In this document: positions 30,648 to 38,924 of the stretch, one piece after another | How positions within the stretch are numbered: the stretch's first letter is position 1 | Layout of the letters: each line of letters begins with the position of its first letter | Translations under genes and position numbers: made by a program | Notes under the pieces: generated by a model | Databases searched by the model: none | Told to the model about the DNA's origin: nothing | Seen by the model: the letters and a program-made list of their open reading frames with translations, nothing else | NCBI RefSeq assembly: GCF_014288055.1 | Contig: NZ_JACOPK010000002.1 | Location: 124,001-188,000 of the forward strand | DNA: 64,000 nt | Direction: 5' to 3' | From: Agathobaculum hominis | GTDB taxonomy: Bacteria; Bacillota; Clostridia; Oscillospirales; Butyricicoccaceae

Positions 30648-32048
30648 TTAAATGCTGAACACGCCGAAGATCTTGCTTGCGAGCTCGGAAGCAAGGATAG
30701 CGACCAGCAGGATCGGCGCGATCCAGCGGATCATGACGCGGTGCAGCTTTTCGCGGTGGAACGAGCCTGCGCCCGACTTGACCTCGTCTGCGACGACCCT
30801 GGTGCCGACGACATGGCCGATCAGCACGCAGGTCAGCACGGCAACGATAGGCATGAGCACCGAGTTCGAGATAAAGTCGAAGAAATCAAGGAACTGCATG
30901 CCGATGATCGTGACGCTTTCCCACGGGCCGTAGCCGAGGCAGGACAGCATGCCGACAACCAGACAGATCGCAATGATGATGAGCGTTGCCGGGATGCGCT
31001 TGAGCTTGAACTTGTCCATGATGACCGACGCGAGCGTCTCCATCAGCGCGATGGAGGAGGTCAGCGCCGCGAACAGGACGAGCAGGAAGAACACCGCGCC
31101 GATGACCGTGCCGAACTTCATCGAATCGAATACCATCGGCAGCGAGATGAACATCAGGCTCGGGCCGCTGTTGACCTGAGACGGGTCGCCGCCGTTGAAC
31201 GCGATGACCGCCGGAATGATCATCAGACCGGCGAAGAACGCGAACAGCGTGTCAAAGATCTCGATCTGCGTGACCGAATGCTCGAGCAGGTTTTCCTTCG
31301 GCATATACGAGCCGTAGGTGATCGTGATGCCCATCGCGAGCGACATGGAGTAGAACATCTGGCCGCACGCGCCGAGCACGGTAGAGGCCGAGAACTGCGA
31401 GAAATCCGGCATCAGATAGTACTTGACGCCTGCCAGAGCGCCCGGGATGGTCAGCGAATAGAGCGCGATGACGACGATCAGAACGGCGAGCACCGGCATC
31501 ATGAGGCGGCTTGCATTCTCGATGCCCTTCTGCACGCCGAAGATGACGACGAGACCGGTGATGAGTACAAAAAGCACGAACCACGGGGTCGGGCCGCTGA
31601 AGTTCAGAATGGTCGCCGGGAGCGAACCGGCGTCGAAGCCGATGAAGCGGCTGAAAAAGCCGCCGTTGTCCGCTGCCTCGAGCGCGCCGCCCGAAATGAA
31701 CGTCCACAGGTACTTCATGACCCAGCCGCCGATGACGCAGTAATACGGGGTGATGATGAGCGGGACAAAGGCTGCGATCCAGCCGAGAAAGTTAAAGCGC
31801 TTGTCGAGCGCGCCGTAGGCGCCGATGCACGACAGCTTGGTCTTGCGGCCAATCGCGAACTCGGTGATCATCAGCGAAAAGCCGAAGGTCACGACCAAAA
31901 TCAGATACACGAGCAGAAAGATACCGCCGCCGTAACGCGCCGCCAGATACGGGAAGCGCCAGAGATTGCCCAGACCGACAGCCGATCCCGACGCCGCCAG
32001 AACAAAGCCGACGCGGCTGGAGAAACTGCTTCTCTCTTGTTTTTCCAT
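30648..32048 (-). CDS. Sodium:neurotransmitter symporter (SNF) family transporter
   Basis: The 466-residue protein has the family signature GLGNLWRFPYLAARYGGGIF in the first helix, then about eleven membrane helices. The unwound region ALTSSIALMETLASVIMDKF is typical of bacterial SNF members. These proteins import amino acids such as tryptophan, leucine or tyrosine with sodium. Length matches short bacterial forms. GGAGAGG lies before the ATG. A structured leader of about 150 nt precedes it. Confidence 0.93.
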   Translation of the reverse strand: MEKQERSSFSSRVGFVLAASGSAVGLGNLWRFPYLAARYGGGIFLLVYLILVVTFGFSLMITEFAIGRKTKLSCIGAYGALDKRFNFLGWIAAFVPLIITPYYCVIGGWVMKYLWTFISGGALEAADNGGFFSRFIGFDAGSLPATILNFSGPTPWFVLFVLITGLVVIFGVQKGIENASRLMMPVLAVLIVVIALYSLTIPGALAGVKYYLMPDFSQFSASTVLGACGQMFYSMSLAMGITITYGSYMPKENLLEHSVTQIEIFDTLFAFFAGLMIIPAVIAFNGGDPSQVNSGPSLMFISLPMVFDSMKFGTVIGAVFFLLVLFAALTSSIALMETLASVIMDKFKLKRIPATLIIIAICLVVGMLSCLGYGPWESVTIIGMQFLDFFDFISNSVLMPIVAVLTCVLIGHVVGTRVVADEVKSGAGSFHREKLHRVMIRWIAPILLVAILASELASKIFGVFSI

Positions 32049-32237
32049 AGTTTGTTATCCTCTCCTGATATACTTCTCTATTTTTGGCCGGATTTCCGGC
32101 CTGTGCACGGCAGGGGATGCTCCCGCCGCGGAAATCGCACCGGCTGCGCGGTGCAACAGAAAAGCGGCGCATGTCCGAATCTCGTGCGTCGCCGTAAAAA
32201 TTATTTTTATTATATCACATTATTCCGCAAAAACCAA
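32049..32237 (-). promoter_or_regulatory. Promoter and structured leader of the SNF gene
   Basis: The minus-strand promoter is TTGGTT (32237-32232), a 17-bp spacer and TATAAT (32214-32209). The roughly 150-nt leader contains hairpins GCACCG/CGGTGC and GGCCGGAAATCCGGCC. It did not match a riboswitch class that I know; ligand control is possible but unproven. Confidence 0.55.
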
Positions 32238-32295
32238 CACCTGAAATAAAAAAGACAGGAAAAATCCGAAAACCCATAGAAAAATAAAGCGCGCG

Positions 32296-32324
32296 TTGCG
32301 GACAGGGATGCTTTGTGCTATAAT
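32296..32324 (+). promoter_or_regulatory. proC promoter
   Basis: TTGCGG (32296-32301), a 17-bp spacer and TATAAT (32319-32324), 40 bp before the gene. Confidence 0.75.
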
Positions 32325-32364
32325 CACAGCATTGAAAACGATTTGTCTGTTATAAGGAGTGTGC

Positions 32365-33180
32365 ATGGATATGAAAACTTACCGTTTCGGCGTTCTCGGA
32401 GCAGGCAGCATGGGCAAGACCATCGCCGCCGGTGCGGTACGGGCCGGTCTGTTCCGTCCGGACGAGGTGCTGCTGTTCAACCGCAGCGAGGAAAAGCGTG
32501 CGGCGAACAGGGCGGAGGGCTACGCCGTGACCGGCGACTTCACCGAGGTCTACACCGCGTGCGATACTGTGCTGCTGTCGGTCAAGCCGCAGAACTTTGC
32601 CGAGGTGCTGCCGCAGCTCGCCGCATGCAAGTGCGACAAGCCGCTCGTGCTGTCGATCGCCGCAGGCATTTCGTTTGCGAAGATCGAGGCGGCGCTCGGC
32701 GCAGATACCCCGATCATCCGCGCGATGCCGAATACGCCGCTCATGCTCGGCGTGGGCGCGACGCAGCTGGTCAGGAACGCCGCCGCGAGCGAAAAGCAGC
32801 TCGCCGCCGTGCGCAGCCTGTTCGACGAGATGGGCGTGACGACGGTATTTGATAAGGAAGACATGATAAACGAGGCGATCCCGTATGCAGGCTCCGCACC
32901 GGCCTATATCTACGCCTATGCGGACGCGATGGTGCAGAGCGCGAAAAAGCACGGCATCGACGAACAGGATGCGCTTCAGATGTTCTGCCAGACCATGATC
33001 GGCGCGGCGAAGATGCTCATGCAGGGCGAAAAGACCCCGGCGGAGCTGATCCGCGCAGTCTGCTCGCCCGGCGGCACGACGCTCGCCGGCATGCAGGTGC
33101 TCGAGGAGCGCGACCTGTACGGCATGGTCGCGGAGGCCTGCGATAAGTGCACCGCGCGCGCCTACGAGCTCGGCAAATAA
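32365..33180 (+). CDS. proC: Pyrroline-5-carboxylate reductase
   Basis: The 271-residue protein begins with a Rossmann motif (FGVLGAGSMGKTIAAG), then VLLSVKPQNFAEVL, IIRAMPNTPLMLGVG, and the C-terminal signature LIRAVCSPGGTTLAGMQVLE. It reduces pyrroline-5-carboxylate to proline using NAD(P)H. AAGGAG at 32354 supports ATG 32365; ATG 32371 and GTG 32359 are alternatives. It is monocistronic. Confidence 0.95.
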   Translation: MDMKTYRFGVLGAGSMGKTIAAGAVRAGLFRPDEVLLFNRSEEKRAANRAEGYAVTGDFTEVYTACDTVLLSVKPQNFAEVLPQLAACKCDKPLVLSIAAGISFAKIEAALGADTPIIRAMPNTPLMLGVGATQLVRNAAASEKQLAAVRSLFDEMGVTTVFDKEDMINEAIPYAGSAPAYIYAYADAMVQSAKKHGIDEQDALQMFCQTMIGAAKMLMQGEKTPAELIRAVCSPGGTTLAGMQVLEERDLYGMVAEACDKCTARAYELGK

Positions 33181-33207
33181 AAATTTTCGATTTTTCGAAA
33201 AAACAGG

Positions 33208-33236
33208 TTGACAAATGCCTTTTTATCGGTTATACT
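33208..33236 (+). promoter_or_regulatory. rplJ-rplL promoter
   Basis: A perfect TTGACA (33208-33213), a 17-bp spacer and TATACT (33231-33236). Confidence 0.85.
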
Positions 33237-33239
33237 AAA

Positions 33240-33388
33240 TGAGCTTGGTCAAAGACAGCTGGCAGCCGCAAGGTTTTAAATGGCGTTTTCGCCGCCCGCC
33301 GAGGTCAACATGGAAATGTATATTGCATCGTTACGATGTTTTCTGTGTACCCTCCTGTGTCTTTGCGCCGGGAGGGTACTTTTATTTC
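33240..33388 (+). promoter_or_regulatory. Ribosomal protein L10 leader with attenuator
   Basis: The leader before rplJ contains the L10(L12)4-binding type kink-turn region (GTCAAAGACAGC, GCCGAGGTCAACATG). A terminator GTACCCTCC / GGAGGGTAC (33347-33379) plus TTTTATTT follows. Excess L10 would be expected to stabilise the terminator fold and reduce its own synthesis. Confidence 0.8.
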
Positions 33389-33404
33389 ATAGGAGGTGAA
33401 AATG

Positions 33405-33968
33405 ATGCCGAATGCAAAGGTTCTGGAAGAGAAGAAGGCCGTAGTTGCGTCCCTGGTTGAGAAGATCAAGAATTCTCCCGCTGGCGTACTGGTCGATTAC
33501 AAGGGCATCAACGTTGAGGATGATACCAAGCTCCGCAAGCAGCTTCGTGAAGCTGGCGTTGAGTATGCTGTCATCAAGAATACCCTGATCCGCTTTGCAG
33601 CGAAGGAGCTGGGCTTTGACTGGGACGAGAACCTGCACGGTACTACCGCGCTGGCTATCTCCACCACTGACGACGTTGTCGCACCCGCTAAGATCCTCGC
33701 TGATTTTGCGAAGACCCATGAGAACTTCAACCTCAAGGCTGGTTACCTGGAAGGTAAGGTAATCGGTGAGGACGAGGTCAAGAAGCTTGCAGCTATGCCG
33801 AGCAAGGAAGTCCTTATCGCTCAGGTTCTGTACAGCTTCAACTTCCCCATTATGCAGCTTGCTATTGCTTGCGATGCTATCGTTAAGAAGGCAGAGGGTA
33901 ATGAGGAGATGAAGGTTGCCGAGCTGGTAGCCCCGAAGGAAGCTGCTGCTGAAGAAGCTGCGGAGTAA
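33405..33968 (+). CDS. rplJ: 50S ribosomal protein L10
   Basis: The 187-residue protein is typical L10: MPNAKVLEEKKAVVASLVEK, VLVDYKGINVEDDTKLRKQL, YAVIKNTLIRFAAKELG, and a C-terminal helix for L7/L12 dimers ending in an Ala/Glu tail. It is the base of the ribosomal stalk. GGAGGTG lies before two adjacent ATGs (33402, 33405); the second is used by similarity to other L10 starts. Confidence 0.96.
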   Translation: MPNAKVLEEKKAVVASLVEKIKNSPAGVLVDYKGINVEDDTKLRKQLREAGVEYAVIKNTLIRFAAKELGFDWDENLHGTTALAISTTDDVVAPAKILADFAKTHENFNLKAGYLEGKVIGEDEVKKLAAMPSKEVLIAQVLYSFNFPIMQLAIACDAIVKKAEGNEEMKVAELVAPKEAAAEEAAE

Positions 33969-34045
33969 TTCCTGTCCCCAAAGCTGTCAAACAGGACAGC
34001 AAAACACATTAAATTTTAAAAATAACTTAAATGGAGGTTTATCCC

Positions 34046-34417
34046 ATGACTGTTGCTGAGATTATGGAAGCTGTAAAAGAGCTCAAGGTTATGGAGCTCT
34101 CTGAGCTGGTAAAGGCTCTCGAGGAAGAATTCGGCGTATCCGCTACGCCCGTTGCTGTTGCTGGTGGCGCTGCTGCTGGTGACGGTGCTGCTGCTGCTGA
34201 GGCTAAGACCGACTTCGACGTCGTTCTGGTTGACGCTGGCTCCTCTAAGATCGGTGTTATCAAGGTTGTCCGCGAGATCACCGGCCTGGGCCTGAAGGAA
34301 GCTAAGGAGAAGGTTGACACCGCTCCGCAGACCATCAAGGAGGCTGCTCCGGAGGCTGAGGCTAACGAGATCAAGGAGAAGCTCGAGGCTGCAGGCGCTA
34401 AGGTTGAGCTCAAGTAA
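34046..34417 (+). CDS. rplL: 50S ribosomal protein L7/L12
   Basis: The 123-residue protein has the N-terminal dimer domain (VAEIMEAVKELKVMELSELV), an Ala/Gly hinge and the C-terminal factor-binding domain (KIGVIKVVREITGLGLKEAK). The start at 34046 has GGAGG; the in-frame ATG at 34031 overlaps that site. The next genes are not rpoB-rpoC: a terminator and a repeat follow. Confidence 0.97.
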   Translation: MTVAEIMEAVKELKVMELSELVKALEEEFGVSATPVAVAGGAAAGDGAAAAEAKTDFDVVLVDAGSSKIGVIKVVREITGLGLKEAKEKVDTAPQTIKEAAPEAEANEIKEKLEAAGAKVELK

Positions 34418-34442
34418 TTTGAGTTTTATCGCTTGAATTTTA

Positions 34443-34479
34443 AGAGACGCAGAGTTTACGCTCTGCGTCTCTTTTTTTT
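34443..34479 (+). terminator. rplJ-rplL terminator
   Basis: AGAGACGCAGAG / CTCTGCGTCTCT followed by eight T. Confidence 0.95.
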
Positions 34480-34481
34480 AT

Positions 34482-34668
34482 CCTGTCGCGAAACCACGGT
34501 TTCGCCGACAAGATGTGTTCTGACAGCGCGTTGCGCCGCAGAACACGGACGTCCGAAAGTTCCCATGCGGAAACTTTCTCCCTCTATAAGTATAAAAACC
34601 GAGGTACACGCCCTCGGTTTTTATCAATTTGCAAGCAAATTGTATTTCATGCGCGCTGCCGCGCGGAA
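34482..34668 (-). repeat. Intergenic multi-hairpin repeat, copy B (inverted)
   Basis: It has the same hairpin order as the other copies but reversed: CTGTCGCGAAAC../GTTTCGCCGACA, GTGTTCTG../CAGAACAC, GAAAGTTCCC/GCGGAAACTTTC, AAAAACCGAGG../CCTCGGTTTTT, CAATTTGC/GCAAATTG and GCGCGC-rich stem. It lies between two convergent genes, rplL and the VanZ gene. Confidence 0.85.
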
Positions 34669-34699
34669 GCTGAAATACTGCTTTCGTGTTATGAAATTT

Positions 34700-35359
34700 T
34701 TACTCTTTTTTCGGGCGCGGGGTGATGCTGCAAATGCGGTGACAGAGGGGCGTCACGCGGCAGATAATGTAGACGATGAGTGCACCGGCGAGGTTGAGGA
34801 TGAGGTCGTCGATGTCGCACGAGCCGGTGCCCGTGTAGACCTGCGCGACCTCGACCGCCGTGATGGCGAGCGTCAGCGTCGCGGTGAAGAAGAAGATGCT
34901 GCGCTGCCAGCGGAATACGGCGGGCAGGAACACGCCCATCGGCGCGAACGCGATGAGGTTTCCGGCGAGATTGAGAATGACCAGCCGCAGCGAGATATTC
35001 CCGTAGCCGTAGGCCAGCAGGTAGTTCTTGATGGTGCGCAGCGGTTCAAGGTTGATCGCCTCGAGCGTTGCGTGCGTCGTAAAGCCGCGGCCGAAGGCGT
35101 TGTCGAAGAACAGCACATTTGCGAGCACCCACATATAATAATAGAGCAGCAGCTGCATATACAGCCGTCTGCGGCGCTGCCGCTGCGCCTCCGGGATGCC
35201 GCAGAACAGCGCAATGCGCAGCAGGACCGCAAACGCCGCCGCGAACGCGAACTTCTTTTCCGGACCGACAACGAGGTTCGGCGCAAGCTCGTAGAACAGG
35301 TTGAAGCACAGCAGCGCCGCCGTGAGCAGCGTCGCTGCGCCGCGAAGTAAGGTTTTCAA
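34700..35359 (-). CDS. VanZ-family membrane protein
   Basis: The 219-residue protein has five to six helices and VanZ features: NLEPLRTIKNYL, LNLAGNLIAFAPMGVFLP and the acidic pair in VEVAQVYTGTGSCDIDDLILN. VanZ proteins may give low-level teicoplanin resistance; most are of unknown role. The TTG start at 35359 has AAGGAGAG upstream, 24 bp after nadE's stop; a longer start would overlap nadE. Confidence in the start is moderate. Confidence 0.85.
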   Translation of the reverse strand: MKTLLRGAATLLTAALLCFNLFYELAPNLVVGPEKKFAFAAAFAVLLRIALFCGIPEAQRQRRRRLYMQLLLYYYMWVLANVLFFDNAFGRGFTTHATLEAINLEPLRTIKNYLLAYGYGNISLRLVILNLAGNLIAFAPMGVFLPAVFRWQRSIFFFTATLTLAITAVEVAQVYTGTGSCDIDDLILNLAGALIVYIICRVTPLCHRICSITPRPKKE

Positions 35360-35382
35360 AAGGACAGTCTCTCCTTTTGCTG

Positions 35383-37305
35383 TCAGAGATTTTCTGCCTC
35401 GCGCAGCCACAGCGCGGAGACTGCGTCAGACGGCATTCTCCAGTCGCCGCGCGGCGAGAGCGTGACCGTGCCGACCTTGGGGCCGTCGGGCAGGCAGGAG
35501 CGCTTGAACTGCTGCGTGAAGAAGCGGCGCACGAAGGTCGTCAGCCATTTTTTGATGGTCGCGTCATCGTACACGCCGGCGAAGGTTTTCCTTGCGGCGC
35601 GGTAGATCTTGCGCGGCGGATAGCCGAAGCGCAGCATGTAGTACAGGAAAAAGTCGTGCAGCTCGTAGGGGCCGACCAGATCTTCGGTCTTCTGGCTGAT
35701 CTCGCCGTCCTTGGGGGGCAGCAGCTCGGGCGAGACTGGCGTGTCGAGTACGTCGCGCAGTACATCGGACAGCTCGCCCTGCACGCGGTCAGCCTCATAG
35801 GCGACGAGATAGCGCACGAGCGTCTTGGGGATCGAGCCGTTGACGCCGTACATGCTCATGTGGTCGCCGTTGTAGGTCGCCCAGCCGAGCGCAAGCTCGG
35901 AGAGGTCGCCCGTGCCGACGACCATGCCGCCGGTCTTGTTGGCAAGGTTCATCAGAACGAGGGTGCGCATGCGCGCCTGACCGTTCTCGAAGGTGACGGA
36001 CAGGTCATCCTTGGACTGGCCGATGTCCTCAAAATGCTGGTCGACAGCCGCCTTGATGTCCACGGTTTTGAGTGTCACGCCGTAGGCCTCCGCCAGTTTC
36101 TCGGCGTTGCCCTTGGTGCGCGCGGTCGTGCCGAAGCACGGCATCGTGACCGCGAGGATGCCCTTGCGGTCGAGCGAGAGCATATCAAATGCGTGGACGA
36201 GGACGATGAGGGCGAGGGTGGAGTCCAGACCGCCCGACAGGCCGACGACCGCCGTTTTTGCGTGCGTGTGGCGCAGACGGGTCGCCAGACCGGTCGCTTG
36301 AAGCGTCAGGATCTCTTCGCAGCGCTCGTCGCGCAGCGCCTTGTTTGCCGGAACGAACGGGGTACGCGGGAACGTGCGGTCAGCAAGGTCGTTCTCTGCC
36401 GGCGCGAGCGAGAACGAGAATACACCGCCCTCGACCGCTTCAAAGGTATTCATGCGCTGACGCTCGTGGGCGAGGCGCTGAAGGTCAATGTCGGCGTAGA
36501 TGATGCCCTGCTCGAACATGCGGCTCTCCGCGAGCATGGCGCCGTTCTCGGCAATGAGGTCGTGACCGGCGAAGACAAGGTCCTGCGTGGACTCACCGAA
36601 GCCGGCGTCCGCATACAGGTAGGCGCACAGCAGGCGGCCGGACTGCTGACGCACGAGGTCGCGGCGGTAGCCCGCCTTGCCGATGATCTCATCCGACGCG
36701 GACAGGTTGACGATGATGTGCGCGCCCATCTGCGCCAGCGCAGTGGACGGCGGATTCGGCACCCACAGGTCCTCGCAGATCTCTACGCCGAAGGTGAACA
36801 GCGGCTGCTCATCGCACTGAAAAATGGTATCGGTGACGAGCGGAACCCAGCACGGCTCGCCGTCCGCGGCCTTGATCAGCACGTTTTCCATACCGCTGAG
36901 CGTGTCGGCAGAGACAAAATGGCGCTGCTCGTAGAACTCCGAGTAGTTCGGAATGTATGTTTTCGGGACGAACGCCAGTACATCGCCTGCATTCACGACA
37001 GCCGCGACGTTGTACAGCTTGCCCTTGACGCGCAGCGGCAGACCGACGACGATGACGGCGGCAATCTCTTCGCTTTCGCGGCGGACGGTTTCGAGCGCCT
37101 TCAGCGCGCCCTCGAGCAGCGTTTCCTGCAAAAACAGGTCGCCGCAGGTGTAGCCGGTCAGGCACAGCTCAGGGAAGGTGATGAGCTTCGCGCCCCTGGC
37201 GGCGGCCTGCTTCGCCTGCTTCACGATCTCCGCAGCGTTATATTCGCAGTCCGCAACGTGAAGATCGGGCGTCGCGGCGGCGATTTTGATAAATCCATCT
37301 CGCAT
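35383..37305 (-). CDS. nadE: Glutamine-dependent NAD+ synthetase
   Basis: The 640-residue two-domain enzyme has an N-terminal nitrilase-type glutaminase (catalytic Glu in FPELCLTGY, Cys in EICEDLWVPN) and a C-terminal ATP-pyrophosphatase with VGLSGGLDSTLALI. It makes NAD from deamido-NAD, ATP and glutamine. The length is usual for bacterial long NadE. GGAGG precedes the ATG. It is upstream of and close to the VanZ gene, so the two may be co-transcribed. Confidence 0.96.
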   Translation of the reverse strand: MRDGFIKIAAATPDLHVADCEYNAAEIVKQAKQAAARGAKLITFPELCLTGYTCGDLFLQETLLEGALKALETVRRESEEIAAVIVVGLPLRVKGKLYNVAAVVNAGDVLAFVPKTYIPNYSEFYEQRHFVSADTLSGMENVLIKAADGEPCWVPLVTDTIFQCDEQPLFTFGVEICEDLWVPNPPSTALAQMGAHIIVNLSASDEIIGKAGYRRDLVRQQSGRLLCAYLYADAGFGESTQDLVFAGHDLIAENGAMLAESRMFEQGIIYADIDLQRLAHERQRMNTFEAVEGGVFSFSLAPAENDLADRTFPRTPFVPANKALRDERCEEILTLQATGLATRLRHTHAKTAVVGLSGGLDSTLALIVLVHAFDMLSLDRKGILAVTMPCFGTTARTKGNAEKLAEAYGVTLKTVDIKAAVDQHFEDIGQSKDDLSVTFENGQARMRTLVLMNLANKTGGMVVGTGDLSELALGWATYNGDHMSMYGVNGSIPKTLVRYLVAYEADRVQGELSDVLRDVLDTPVSPELLPPKDGEISQKTEDLVGPYELHDFFLYYMLRFGYPPRKIYRAARKTFAGVYDDATIKKWLTTFVRRFFTQQFKRSCLPDGPKVGTVTLSPRGDWRMPSDAVSALWLREAENL

Positions 37306-37371
37306 ATTCGGATTTCCTCCAGATGTTCAGATAGTACCAGTATACCCTTTTTTGCTCTGTGATGCAAGAGA

Positions 37372-37466
37372 CTGTCGCGAAACTAACGCGCTGCTAGCGC
37401 AAAGATGGATATTACCGACAAAAAAATCCTCCATCTTTCGATGGAGGATAAAGCGTTTTTCGACAG
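37372..37466. repeat. Repeat fragment enclosing the MATE-gene terminator
   Basis: The ends CTGTCGCGAAAC and GTTTTTCGACAG match the outer hairpin of the intergenic repeat family. Inside is a perfect minus-strand terminator (ATCCTCCATC / GATGGAGGAT plus T7, 37420-37450). Confidence 0.65.
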
Positions 37467-38825
37467 TTACAGCGTGGGCAGATCCTTGCGCCATGCGCCG
37501 GTCTTGTAGAAGAACACGGACAGACCCGAGCCGAGGAACCAGCCGATCGGCCAGCTCATCCAGATGCCGTGCTCGTTGCCGATGACGTAGAACAGGGCGA
37601 TGGACAGGACAACGCGCAGGATAAGGTCGGAGAACGTCGTTATCATGAACGGACGCATCGCGCCTGCGCCGCGCAGCACGCTGTCGCAGACGAATTTGAT
37701 GCAGACGACGACGTAGAACGGCACGACGGTGAACAGATAGCCGCGGGCGACATCAACGACCCCCGATGCACTGCCGGCAGGCAGGAACAGGCTGATGATA
37801 CGGTTTGCGAGCGGCAGATAGATCATCATGAACACGATGCCGAGACCGACCGAGAACGTTCCGCCGGCCTTGAGGCCGGGGCCGACACGGTCGAGCTTGC
37901 GCGCGCCGATGTTCTGTGCGACGTAGCTCGACAGACCGGACGCAAACGACATGCAGCAGGTCAGCGCAAACATATTGATGCGGTTTGCGACCGAGAAACC
38001 GGCGATGACGGTCGGGCCGCACAGGTTGACGTAATACTGAATGATGAGATTGCCGACCGAGACGAAGCTCTGCTGCGCGATGGAGGGGATGGCGTAGTTG
38101 GTCAGACGGCGCAGCATTTCGGGTGCGAACAGGATGAAATGATGGCCGGTGTCAAAGGTGCGCACGCGGCGCATGAGCAGGAAGAAGGCGAACACGCCCG
38201 ATGCGCCCTGCGCGATAAAGGTCGCCCATGCAACGCCTGCAACGCCCCAGTGCAGCATGGCAACGAATACGACGTCGAGGATGACGTTGCCGACCGAGGA
38301 CAGGATGAGCAGGAACAGCGGCGTCCGGCTGTCGCCCATGGCGTTGAAAATACCGGTGCACACGTTGTAGATGAACAGGAACAGCAGACCGAACACATAG
38401 ACGCGCAGATAGAGCGAGGCGTCCGCGAAAATATCCGCCGAGGTATTGAGCGCACTCATCAGACCGTTGGTGCAGACCGCGCCGAACAGCGTCAGCAGCA
38501 GCGAGACGACGGTCGTGGTGATCAGGGCGGTCGAGATCGCGGTCTTCATGCGCAGGTAGCGCTTCGCGCCGAACAGCTGCGAGACGAGGACGGAGGTGCC
38601 GATGTTGATGCCTGTCGCAACAGCAACGAACAGCTGCGTGATCGGATAACTTGCGCCGACGGCGGCGAGCGCAAGCTCACCGGCCTGTGCCGACTCCGCA
38701 AAACGGCCGACGATCATGGAGTCCGCCATCTGGTACAGCTGCTGGAATGCAACGCTCAGCAGGAGCGGCATGGAGAACCAGAACAGCTTTTTCGATGGAC
38801 TGCCTTCGGTCAAATCAGTGATCAA
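37467..38825 (-). CDS. MATE-family efflux transporter
   Basis: The 452-residue protein has twelve predicted helices and MATE motifs: PLLLSVAFQQLYQMADSMIV, GRFAESAQAGELALAAVGAS and the second-half counterpart IPSIAQQSFVSVGNLIIQYY. It is of the NorM/DinF-like subgroup that exports cations or drugs with sodium or protons. The length is normal. No regulator is adjacent. Confidence 0.92.
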   Translation of the reverse strand: MITDLTEGSPSKKLFWFSMPLLLSVAFQQLYQMADSMIVGRFAESAQAGELALAAVGASYPITQLFVAVATGINIGTSVLVSQLFGAKRYLRMKTAISTALITTTVVSLLLTLFGAVCTNGLMSALNTSADIFADASLYLRVYVFGLLFLFIYNVCTGIFNAMGDSRTPLFLLILSSVGNVILDVVFVAMLHWGVAGVAWATFIAQGASGVFAFFLLMRRVRTFDTGHHFILFAPEMLRRLTNYAIPSIAQQSFVSVGNLIIQYYVNLCGPTVIAGFSVANRINMFALTCCMSFASGLSSYVAQNIGARKLDRVGPGLKAGGTFSVGLGIVFMMIYLPLANRIISLFLPAGSASGVVDVARGYLFTVVPFYVVVCIKFVCDSVLRGAGAMRPFMITTFSDLILRVVLSIALFYVIGNEHGIWMSWPIGWFLGSGLSVFFYKTGAWRKDLPTL

Positions 38826-38859
38826 AATGGGATGCCTTCTTTCGCTTTTTCAGACAACA

Positions 38860-38886
38860 GGCTCCCTCCTGTGACAGGAGAGAGCC
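38860..38886. terminator. Hairpin between NhaC and MATE genes
   Basis: GGCTCCCTCCT pairs with AGGAGAGAGCC (one mismatch), located in the 99-bp gap. A T tract is missing on the minus strand, so terminator function is weak. Confidence 0.4.
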
Positions 38887-38924
38887 GTTTGGGTTTGTTG
38901 TGCAGCCAAAAGCCGCAGACTTTT

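Noticed and set aside
30525..32249. Plus-strand frame of 574 codons over the SNF transporter
   Set aside because: Mostly charged residues with no domain; the transporter on the other strand is certain.
35377..37362. Long plus-strand frame of 661 codons opposite nadE
   Set aside because: It is the reverse of a clear NAD synthetase; composition is Arg/Asp/Val-rich as expected of an antisense shadow, with no ribosome site.
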